A stretch of DNA of 64,000 bases. Source: Megaustenia siamemsis (lineage: Eukaryota; Mollusca; Gastropoda; Stylommatophora; Ariophantidae). The translations under genes and the position numbers were made by a program. Numbering within the stretch: position 1 is the stretch's first letter; every line of letters begins with the position of its first letter. The DNA is taken from NCBI GenBank assembly GCA_032433765.1, contig JAVIAB010000025.1:33272115-33336114 (forward strand), written 5' to 3'. The notes under the pieces were generated by a model. That model made no database searches. It was given only the letters and a program-made list of their open reading frames with translations, and had not been told where the DNA came from. Positions 1-7,570 of this stretch are shown one piece after another.

Positions 1-59
1 GCCACATGGATAGAGCTAAACAAGCACTCAAAGCTCAGCATTTTCAGATCAAATGTATC

Positions 60-366
60 GTCATCATCGAGTGCCATCTCCGCAACGAAGGTTGGCTACC
101 ATGGAGCACCATTCTGCTCTGTCTCTTGCTTTGATGGTGCAGGTTGTCATAGGCAGATTTGTCCATCTTTTAATGTTACTCGTCCAAGTTAATCTTGGTC
201 TGCCTCTTTTACCTTGTATTTTCCCCTCCAAGATTACTTTTAGTAGGCTGTTGTGTCTTTTAACATGGCCCAAAAATTGTATTTGTCTTGTTTGAATTGT
301 GTTTAGTAGTTCTCTCTTAATTTTTAGTTGTTTTAAGACTTCATCATTTGTTTTCTTTTCAACCAA
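60..366 (-). mobile_element. LINE 3' fragment (C-terminal end of reverse transcriptase ORF), family L1
   Basis: Read on the minus strand this encodes about 100 residues typical of the C-terminal end of a non-LTR retrotransposon polyprotein: a KRELLNTIQ stretch, the FLGHVKRH motif, a GKIQGKRGRPRLTW stretch and a terminal RAEWCSMVANL segment, with the stop close to the left border. The ATGATGACGATA-like sequence beyond the stop is the likely 3' end. The same 3' segment recurs at 7217-7460 and 63823-64000, all on the minus strand. The copy is 5' truncated and non-functional. The family resemblance is to RTE/CR1-type LINEs; the exact clade is not decided here. Confidence 0.75.
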
Positions 367-444
367 TTCTACTTATTCTTCTATATATCCAAATTTCAAA
401 GGCTTCAATTCTCTGTTCTGTTTTCTTCAAATGTAAATGCAAGG

Positions 445-905
445 GTCTTGAATATAACTAAAGAAATAGAAAATAAACTGAATGCATTTGAAAGCAAATG
501 CATCAGAAAAATACTTTGTACACCCTCGTATGAATTTAAGACTAGCGCAGAAATAAGAGAAATGAGAAAGCATCCAAAAGTACTGTCTATAATCAAGAAG
601 GTGGACATATGTTGGTCATGTGATGCGAAGAGACAACAAGAGAATCTCAAAGCAGGCCCTCAGATGGGAATCAGAGGGTAAAAGAAAGAGGCCAACATAG
701 AGAAACACTAAAAAGAACACTGAGGTGAGAGGCAGCGAGAGCAGGCATCACCTGCCTTGCTGAGATCTCGCCCAGATCAGAAATTTGTGACAAGATATAA
801 TGTGGGTCCTGTGCAAGGTCTGACACTTGATAACAAAGACTGTTGGACACAAGAGTCCAGAGTTTCTGCCATATGTGCCGTGTTCTGTTCAAAAGGACAA
901 CATAT
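445..905 (+). mobile_element. degenerate LINE 3' fragment, family L2
   Basis: The plus strand encodes a decayed LINE C-terminal region (IENKLNAFESKCIRKIL, then a KKVDICWSCD block matching the YVGHV block of other copies, then GKRKRP-like basic residues), broken by stops from about 680 on. Its 3' part near 866-900 (TGCCATATGTGCCG then CAAAAGGACAA) matches the tail of the short element at 4861-5098 and, less well, the LINE at 16530-16871. I therefore assign these to one 3'-tail family. No target duplication was found. From 906 to 1230 I see only intronic sequence. Confidence 0.6.
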
Positions 906-1230
906 GGAAACAAATACCACATCCTTGGAGAAATGACACTTTGGAAGATCGGTTTAAAAAACAGAATTTAAACAATTAAGGAGTACAGACAGACGAAGCG
1001 TTTGATAGCAAACTGTCCAATTCTACTAAACGTGTTTTGAAGTGGTAATTTTTACAATGTAATAGTAATCTAGGGTTAATTAATGTCCTTTTATGAGCAG
1101 ATAAAGAAAATGAGTAGTTGTCAGGTGAACACACACAAATAAGATCATATCTTTACTAACGCATTCTACACATGTATTCATTGCCAGGTAAACTATTACT
1201 ATGAACAAAAACATAAATGCCAAATTTTAC

Positions 1231-1412
1231 CATCTTTATCTTTGGCTCTGAGAGAATAAACTCCAAAAATCTGGTCTGGTTCATCTCGCTGAAAGAGGAA
1301 AAGCCAAAATCTTCCACCACTTTGGCCTCAATCTTGCCAAAATGTGCTAGCTGTAGTGAGCCATGCTCTAGGCACCGATTCAAATAAAATATGATCTTCT
1401 CAGCCAGTGCAA
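1231..1412 (-). CDS. internal exon (sixth and last visible) of an unrecognised multi-exon gene
   Basis: The minus strand has an acceptor TTTTCAAACCAG at 1413-1424, an open 182-bp exon and the donor ATG|GTAAAA at 1229-1230. The exon enters with two bases that complete the codon begun by G at 5167 (giving GTT, Val), and ends on a codon boundary. It encodes about 60 residues beginning ALAEKIIFYLNRCLEHGS, containing KIEAKVVEDFGF and ending EPKIKM. The composition is amphipathic-helical with no catalytic motif that I recognise. The matched phase with the exon 3.8 kb upstream is the main support. The downstream exons lie left of the window. I cannot assign a family. Confidence 0.8.
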
Positions 1413-1647
1413 CTGGTTTGAAAATAAAGGTGTGTACGTTAGTGAAATGATTTTTTAAAATTTTGGAGTTACATTTTCTTTACTTTGTGATTGGTTGGCA
1501 AAACTAATCTCAGTGTACAAAGGCAATCAACTCACTTTAAAAAATGTTGTTTTATTGCAAGCTTGTGGTTTAGGTAACTTACTGGTTAAAACTTCTTTTG
1601 GATTCATTCTTTTGAACATCCTTTGCTATTAATGTCAATGAGTATCA

Positions 1648-2948
1648 ACAGTGTGATGAGCATAAAGCAATGTCCCCTTTCCTACTCAAGTAATTGTATC
1701 AACACTAGCTAGTGTGTTGAGCATAAAGCAATGTCCCCTTTCCTACTCATGTCAAGTAATTGTATCAACAGTAGTAGCTAGTGTGTTGAGCATAAAGCAA
1801 TGTCCCCTTTCCTACTCATGTCAAGTAATTTTATCAACAGTAGCTAGTGTGTTGAGCATAAAGCAATGTCCCCTTTCCTACTCATGTCAAGTAATTGTTT
1901 CAACAGTGGCTAGTGTGTTGAGCACAAAGCAATGTCCACTTTCCTACTCATGTCAAGTAATTGTATCAACAGTAGCTGATGTTGAGCATAAAGCAATGTC
2001 CCATTTCCTACTCAAGTAATTGTATCAACAGTGGCTAGTGTGTTGAGCATAAAGCAATGTCCCCTTTCCTACTCATGTCACATAATTGTATCAACAGTAG
2101 CTAGTGTGTTGAGCATAAAGCAATGTCCCCTTTCCTACTCATGTCAAGTAATTGTATCAACAGTAGCTGATGTTGAGCATAAAGCAATGTCCCATTTCCT
2201 ACTCATGTCAAGTAATTGTATCAACAGTAGCTAGTGTGTTGAGCATAAAGCAATGTCCCCTTTCCTACTCATGTCAAGTAACTGTATCAACAGTAGCTAG
2301 TGTGTTGAGCATAAAGCAATGTCCCCTTTCCTACTCATGTCAAGTAATTGTATCAACAGTAGCTAGTGTGTTGAGCATAAAGCAATGTCCCCTTTCCTAC
2401 TCATGTCAAGTAATTGTATCAACAGTAGCTAGTGTGTTGAGCATAAAGCAATGTCCCCTTTCCTACTCATGTCAAGTAATTGTATCAACAGTAGCTAGTG
2501 TGTTGAGCATAAAGCAATGTCCCCTTTCCTACTCATGTCAAGTAATTGTATCAACAGTAACTAGTGTGTTGAGCATAAAGCAATGTCCCCTTTCCTACTC
2601 ATGTCAAGTAATTGTATCAACAGTAGCTAGTGTGTTGAGCACAAAACAATGTCCCCTTTCCTACTCATGTCAAGTAATTGTATCAACAGTAGCTAGTGTG
2701 TTGAGCACAAAACAATGTCCCCTTTCCTACTCATGTCAAGTAATTGTATCAACAGTAACTAGTGTGTTGAGCATAAAGCAATGTCCCCTTTCCTACTCAT
2801 GTCAAGTAATTGTATCAACAGTGGCTAGTGTGTTGAGCATAAAGCAATGTCCCCTTTCCTACTCATGTCAAGTAATTGTATCAACAGTAACTAGTGTGTT
2901 GAGCATAAAGCAATGTCCCCTTTCCTACTCATGTCAAGTAATTGTATA
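1648..2948. repeat. 66-bp minisatellite, about 20 copies
   Basis: A tandem repeat with a 66-bp unit containing GCATAAAGCAATGTCCCCTT, TACTCATGTCAAGTAATTG and ATCAACAGTAGCTAGTGTG. I count 20 units by the GAGCATAAAG/GAGCACAAAR block (first near 1657, last near 2899). Early units carry small deletions (for example missing ATGTC near 1689 and 2013). Units after 2230 are nearly identical, so the right part is the more recently homogenised. Because 66 is divisible by three, the array reads through as 22-residue peptide repeats up to 259 residues long; I do not regard these as genes. The array lies in the intron between exons 5167-5347 and 1231-1412. Confidence 0.97.
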
Positions 2949-3588
2949 AATTGTATCGGACTGTAAATCCATTTGTTTTTAAAGTTTTACCTTTTTTTGT
3001 TTTCAAATAACAATTACTCGTTTGAGACTTACATTTATTTTAAATGCAAATCCACATTCAACAAAGTAATTAGTAAAAACATGTTCAACAAATTAGTTAG
3101 CAAAACACCTCAAACAAATTAATCAAACTTTGATGCAAAATATTTTTTTGACAAAACCTTTTTTCTGCTGTGCCCTGAATTTTCACCAGCTAGTTTCCAG
3201 CTATTCGAGCCAATGATCATATTCAGGGGTCAAGGCAAGAACATGCATAAACTCTTTATCCTGTTTTTGAGCATCCCATCCGCTGGTCAAGGACACCTTA
3301 TGTTCCATGCTACTTGTTCATATTCCTTCTGACCATGGTGTAGTTTACAGGGAAGACATTTTTATTTTTGTTTCACGTACTAGTCTGATATTTTCTTTTG
3401 GGTGTTTCACTATTAGTTAGCTATGTAGGACTAGTTTTATTTACTCACATATCTGTGTGCGTGTGTTGTTTATTTGTTTCTGCTGAAGGCCTATTGAGCC
3501 GAAACATCATTCAAATTTGTGTCGTCCATCAATTGCGTAAAGCTTTAACAATACTATTTTTCTTTTTTTTTTTCATTTCTCCCGATCA
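2949..3588. other. intron sequence without recognisable feature
   Basis: AT-rich sequence following the 66-bp minisatellite. It contains a T-rich tract near 3550-3575. A segment at 3485-3510 (GAAGGCCTATTGAGCCGAAA) looks like a dispersed-repeat tail, but I could not place it. No exon-like open frame has consensus splice borders. Confidence 0.5.
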
Positions 3589-3902
3589 CATCCACCTGGC
3601 CACAGAAGGCGCCGGCCTCGAGACTGAGAGGTTGTGGGTTCAAATCCGGTTGGTTGGGATTTTTACTTATGATTTCTCTCTGAGGCAACCACCCCTGGTC
3701 TCAGCAGCGAGGCCCGGCTTGAAACGTGAATTACTCATCGAAGGAAAAAATATGAGTACCTCCAAAGTCAGAGTTATCTGCCTGTGCGGCGAGGAATCCC
3801 TGTGCACACGGCTGCCAGGGAAATGTGGATTAACACGCAAAATTCAGTTTCTAGTCTCTAGGGACGTCAAAGATAAAAGCTGGCGAACGAAAAAAAAAAT
3901 AA
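3589..3902 (+). mobile_element. tRNA-derived SINE, family S2, with poly(A) tail
   Basis: The head region carries a tRNA-type B box (GGGTTCAAATCC, 3636-3647) preceded by GGCCTCGAGACTGAGAGG. The tRNA-unrelated body contains TTACTTATGATTTCTCTCTG, TGAATTACTCATCGAAGG and CACACGGCTGCCAGGGAAA, and ends CAAAGATAAAAGCTGGCGAAC plus A(10). Two further copies lie in the opposite orientation at 12162-12492 and 12608-12939, and the three align along the body. The SINE is transcribed by RNA polymerase III from internal A/B boxes and mobilised by a LINE. A 197-residue open frame across this copy is incidental. Confidence 0.85.
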
Positions 3903-4357
3903 GATCATGGGCATTCATGCTGCAGGTGACAACGGTTGATTGTGGAGGAACAGTAACAGGCCTCAGTTTTATCCTGAGACAGAATGGGTAATCACTGTTT
4001 CACTGGGAAATTTGCCACCAGCTGAACTGCATTTGGATCGAGTGTTTCACCAAAGTGGAGGGAGTTTATTTTTTTGGGACAGTGTTTCCTGGAGCACACT
4101 CGATGACCAAGAAGTCTACTCGATTTTCGGCACCGGCCCATGGAGATTGTGTCTGTGGTGACAACTGTTACAGTGACCAGACATCATGAGCTGTACACCT
4201 TTTTTCAAAATGCAACATGTTCACAAGAACAGTATCAATAATCAGGAAGCACACTCTGTTGGTGACTGGATCACCAGTGTAGCAGACATGGGAATGTCCT
4301 GTCTGCAGTGATGGCAATCTGACTTAATTAGTCTACTATTTAGTATTATGACACCTC
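3903..4357. other. intron sequence without recognisable feature
   Basis: About 450 bp of mixed-composition sequence between a SINE and an RTE-type LINE tail. Short open stretches exist, but none has splice borders or a family signature that I recognise. It ends in a C(13) run at 4358-4370 abutting the LINE 3' tail. Confidence 0.4.
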
Positions 4358-4370
4358 CCCCCCCCCCCCC

Positions 4371-4846
4371 ATCTTCTTCTTCTACCTTTCAGCTCCCTGT
4401 AAAGCACAGGTCTTCAGCAAACACTTTCCAAGCCATTCTGTTTCTTGCCATTCTTTTAAGATCATTCCATGTCTTCCACATCATCTTCATCTCTGCTTCT
4501 GTCTGTCTTCTCCAAGAATTCCTTGGTCTTCCTCTTTGTCTTTTCCCTGGGGATTCCAAAAAAGGGCCTGTTGTGTAATACTCTCAGTTGGCTTCCGCAG
4601 TGTGTGTCCTATCCAGTGCCATCGTCTTTGCTGTATCTCTCTATCCACTGGTATTTGACTGGTACATTTCCATAATTCTATGTTAGTGATTTTGCCCTGC
4701 CATTTCCATCCTTTTATTCTGCGTAAACATCCATTAATGAAAGTCTGTATCTTCATGATTGTCAATTTTGTTGTTCTCCATGTTTCACAGCCATATAATA
4801 GGACTGACTTAACATTGGAGATGAAAATTGTTATTTTATTTACCAC
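4371..4846 (-). mobile_element. 5'-truncated RTE-type LINE, 3' end (same family as 13707-16264)
   Basis: The minus strand encodes about 119 residues of the post-RT C-terminal region: VLLYGCETWR, then FINGCLRRIKGWKWQGKITN, then RRWHWIGHTLRKP and the terminal GKDKEEDQG segment. It corresponds closely to the end of the larger copy at 13707-16264. The 3' terminus is a (GAA)n-type microsatellite tail, read as CTTCTTCTTCT at 4373-4383 on the plus strand, typical of RTE elements. The truncation point is near 4846. No convincing target duplication was seen; the C(13) run at the 3' junction blurs the border. Confidence 0.85.
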
Positions 4847-4851
4847 CCTCT

Positions 4852-5107
4852 AATGCAGTACATGACACTGTGACCTTCCAGGCATGTCGTAAAAGGCGAC
4901 TAAGGAGGTTGATCGATGGCTTGACAAGCTGTCATTGTAAAAAGTATTGTTATGGAAACAGCACTATATATTTTTTTTAGAGCAGTGATCTCTGCAATAT
5001 GTGCCAATTTGGCACGCAAGGTTTCTGTTTTTGAAATTGTGGTTCTGCCCTATGTGCCGTCTTCTGCTCAAAAGGACAATAGATAGATAGATAGATAGAA
5101 TGCAGTA
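4852..5107 (+). mobile_element. short (GATA)n-tailed SINE-like element with 9-bp target duplication
   Basis: The element body is 4861-5098, flanked by a perfect 9-bp direct repeat AATGCAGTA at 4852-4860 and 5099-5107. The body contains the hairpin-capable GTCGTAAAAGGCGAC (4888-4902). The last ~50 bp (CCCTATGTGCCGTC, CTCAAAAGGACAATAGATAG) end in a GATA microsatellite. This 3' end resembles that of the coding LINE at 16530-16871, so the element is probably a non-autonomous partner using that LINE's reverse transcriptase. No B box is clear, so it could instead be a strongly 5'-truncated LINE. Confidence 0.8.
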
Positions 5108-5166
5108 GAAGAATCCATTAAAACCAAGCATAGAATAAACTAAACTAAGAAGAGAATTAATGTAAC

Positions 5167-5347
5167 CTTTTGTTGGTGGTATTTTCTTCTGTTGTGCTGC
5201 ATTCTCAACTTGGTGGACAACTGCCTGCTGCTCCTGCCGCTTGGACTCCAGCTCGAGGAATTCTTGAGCGCTCTCCTGCACCTGAAGGTCTGACAGGCAC
5301 ACTGACAGGTGATACAGCATGCGAGGGATAGGCACATCAAGCACACT
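5167..5347 (-). CDS. internal exon (fifth visible) of the unrecognised gene
   Basis: The acceptor on the minus strand is CTACATATCCAG followed by AGTGTG; the donor is AAAAG|GTTACA at 5165-5166. The 181-bp exon enters in phase 0 and leaves one base (G) that pairs with the two bases opening exon 1231-1412. It encodes SVLDVPIPRMLYHLSVCLSD, then a strongly charged QEFLELESKRQEQQAVVHQ stretch that is probably coiled coil, ending IPPTK. It is GC-richer than its surroundings. A LINE copy starts 42 bp upstream of the acceptor (see 5400-5862), so this intron's 3' splice region has been rebuilt by the insertion or tolerates it. Confidence 0.87.
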
Positions 5348-5388
5348 CTGGATATGTAGACACAGCAACAAGAGCTTTTCATATCACC

Positions 5389-5873
5389 ATTACCATTATT
5401 GACAATAGGAACAAGAAAAAGAGTTCTTGAATGTTATGTAGAGCCAGTCTTAACATATGGATGTGAATCATGGACAATAGGACAACAGACAAGAAAATCA
5501 CTGGAATCTGTAGAAATGTGGTTTTACAGAAGAATGTTGAGAATACTATGGACAGCTAAGAAGAGTAATGAAAATGTTCTGGAAGAGGTCAAAGCAAAAA
5601 GAGAGCTAATTTCCAATATTAGGAATAAACAATCATCATTTTTTGACCATGTGTGAACATGGAGAGAACAGCTGGAATATATTGTAACAACTGGGAAAAT
5701 TGAGAGACAAAGAGATAGAGGGAAGCAAAGAGAAAAAATACCAGACAGCTTAAGAGAATGGCTTGGCAAAAGGTCAACAATAGAAATGATAAATAACTGT
5801 CGAGATCGAAAGTTGTGGAGAGACATGATCACCTACGCCAGCAGGCTCAGTACTTGATGATGATTACCATTAT
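5389..5873 (+). mobile_element. 5'-truncated LINE with 11-bp target duplication
   Basis: The body is 5400-5862, flanked by a perfect direct repeat ATTACCATTAT at 5389-5399 and 5863-5873. The plus strand encodes the C-terminal region of a LINE ORF: KRVLECYVEPVLTYGCESW, FYRRMLRILW, then after a stop at 5654-5656 the continuation LEYIVTTGKI, IPDSLREWLGKR and LWRDMITYASRL to the final stop near 5857. The 3' end is a TGATGATGA-type tail. Its 5' end sits 42 bp intronic of the acceptor of exon 5167-5347. A related but distinct copy in opposite orientation lies at 6167-6460. Confidence 0.88.
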
Positions 5874-6166
5874 AGAGTCTAGCAATCTTAATAATTTTCA
5901 ACCGGTTGCTTACAAACCAAGCCAAATAATTTCCACTGCATACCTTCCATTTTGTTTTACACATAATTTAAAAAAAAAAAAAAAACTCTCTTATTGATTC
6001 CTTAACTCTGTACCAACAGCTGAAGTATTTTGAAAGTAGCACACTTAAATGTATCCGATCAACAGCAGTTTCATACTGATCTACATTCACTTGTTGATTT
6101 GTTATATGAAATAATAAACGTTTCTCTATGCCTTGTTAGGTGTAATGAGAATATGACGTTCAGCAT
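5874..6166. other. intron sequence without recognisable feature
   Basis: AT-rich intron sequence with an A(15) tract near 5969-5985. No splice-bordered exon or repeat family is visible. Confidence 0.4.
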
Positions 6167-6460
6167 CATGTGCCATACCAGTTGGCGTAGGCGATCATGT
6201 CCCTTCACAATCTTCTATCTACAGTGCATCGTATCAGTTCTGTTTTTGACTGTTTTCCATGCCATGACACCAAGCTATCCAGTATTTTCTCTCTTTGTCG
6301 CCCACTATCTCTCTTTCCTTTTATTTTGCCAGTTGTAACCAAGTATTCCAACTTTCCTCTTCTCATGATGTGCCCAAAAAATGATTGTTTCTTTCTGATG
6401 TTTTTTAGGAGTTCCCTTTTTGTGTTGGCCTCTTTGAGAAAAATATGGCTTTAGTGACCA
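6167..6460 (-). mobile_element. degenerate LINE 3' fragment
   Basis: The minus strand reads as the C-terminal region of a LINE ORF: a basic GKIKGKR-like stretch with frame breaks, then GRQREKILDSLVSWHGK, RCTVDRRL and RDMIAYANWYGT before the stop near 6168. These blocks correspond to IPDSLREWLGK and LWRDMITYASRL in the copy at 5400-5862, so the two belong to one family in opposite orientation. It is truncated on its 5' side near 6460. Confidence 0.75.
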
Positions 6461-6489
6461 TATTTTTCAATAACCATGATACATTTTTA

Positions 6490-6716
6490 CAAAGGACTAG
6501 AGGTCAGGTTCTATCCTGATCTACTGCTTCTGGGTTCACCCAGCCTTAAATGGGTACCGGGTTTTTTTTTTCTGGAAAAGTAAAGCAGCACAGGCGTAAT
6601 ACTGACCACATTATCCCAAAATCATGTGCTGTAGGTCTGTAAAAAATTATGGTCACTAACACCATATTCCCTATATGCCACTTAGTGTGATTGGTGTTTT
6701 ACTTTTTTATAAGATA
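6490..6716 (+). mobile_element. 5'-damaged tRNA-derived SINE, family S1
   Basis: From ACAAAGGACTAGAGGTCAGG onward this matches the S1 SINEs at 13293-16930: CTTCTGGGTTCACCCAGCC, TAAATGGGTACCGG, AAGTAAAGCAGCACAGGCGT, ACCACATTATCCC and GGTCACTAACACCATATTCC. It then carries the full S1 3' end (CACTTAGTGTGATTGGTG, then TTTACTTTTTTA). The tRNA-like head is missing or replaced. It is useful because it shows the complete 3' end that the internal units of the 13-17 kb trimer lack. Confidence 0.8.
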
Positions 6717-6721
6717 GATAT

Positions 6722-6915
6722 TTGGGTGATGTGGTTGGTGCCATGCCAGGCCATCTTTCATTTCTTCTTGATCCTTCCAGTGCTGCTAGACATCACATAG
6801 AGCTTGTAGTATTTTTCGCCACTCATCTCTATTCTGAGCTAGATGTTCAATTTTATCAAATGAGTCTATGCCAGCCAATATTGCTTCTCTTATCAGTGTC
6901 TCTCAATAGGTCTTC
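6722..6915 (-). mobile_element. LINE 3' fragment, family L2
   Basis: The minus strand encodes IREAILAGIDSFDKIEHLAQ followed by NRDEWRKILQAL and a stop. This aligns with REARAAGIGSLNEIELLAQ and NRDRWRDLIKYL of the LINE at 16530-16871. Only the last ~40 codons and part of the 3' UTR remain. It sits directly against the S1 SINE on its left. Confidence 0.75.
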
Positions 6916-7145
6916 CGGGCACTCATTTTTAGAGGCCGAGTGAACTCCAGAAGCCTTGTCGATCTGGGGGGGGGGGAAACCATCACTTCTAGATACTGAT
7001 CAGGAAGTGAGCGCATTAATCACTCAGCCATTGAGGCTGCATTTGATGTACAATGACAAATATTAAGAAGCTGGGTGAACCCCGGAGCCTTGTCAGTGAG
7101 GAAAAATATCTGCCACTAACCACTCAGCAATGAATGCTATGACAA
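6916..7145 (-). mobile_element. two diverged tRNA-derived SINE heads in tandem
   Basis: On the minus strand two segments (about 7140-7065 and 7045-6916) each show an A-box-like start (ATTGCTGAGTGGTTAGTGG and ATGGCTGAGTGATTAATGC), a spacer, then GACAAGGCTCCGGGGTTCAC or GACAAGGCTTCTGGAGTTCA. They look like two copies of a third tRNA-SINE family, strongly mutated. A G(9) run interrupts one copy near 6967. The B boxes are degenerate, so the identification is tentative. Confidence 0.5.
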
Positions 7146-7216
7146 TCTTTCTTTCCAAACAAAATTTATACAAAAGGTAAAAATTCATGTCAATTTAGCT
7201 ATCTCACAATTTTTAA

Positions 7217-7460
7217 TTTCATCATCATCATTGAGTGCCGTCTCCGCATCAAAGGTTGGCTTATTGGAGCACCATTTTGCTCTATCTCTTGCTTTGATGG
7301 TGCAGATTGTCATAGGCTGACTTTTCCATCTTTTGATCGTACTCATTCATGTTAGTTTGGGTCTGCCTCTGCCTGTTTTACCTTGTATTTTCCCTTCCAA
7401 GATTACTTTTACTAGACTGATGTGCCTTTTAACATGTCCCAAAAATCTCATTTATCATTT
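7217..7460 (-). mobile_element. LINE 3' fragment, family L1 (second copy)
   Basis: It matches the L1 fragments at 60-366 and 63823-64000 almost block for block on the same strand, with the CATCATCATTGAGTGCCGTC end, the GATGGTGCAGATTGTCATAG block and the TTACCTTGTATTTTCCCTT block. The reading frame is interrupted in several places. It is 5' truncated near 7460. The next 110 bp (7461-7570) are unassigned. Confidence 0.75.
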
Positions 7461-7570
7461 TCAATTTAAAGTCAGTAAATTCTGACCAAACCAGCAAAAG
7501 CATTTTCCAGATCAGAGTTATATCTTCTGGCTTCTGCTTTCCCTCAAACTGAGTGTGAGCCCCTTGAGGA

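Noticed and set aside
1714..2949. A 22-residue repeat protein (259 residues) on the plus strand
   Set aside because: A by-product of a 66-bp minisatellite with no stop in one frame. It is antisense to the host gene and has no start context, unique domain or splice border.
3398..3991. 197-residue open frame
   Set aside because: Most of it runs through an S2 SINE, including its poly(A) tail region. There is no conserved family and it is antisense to the host gene.
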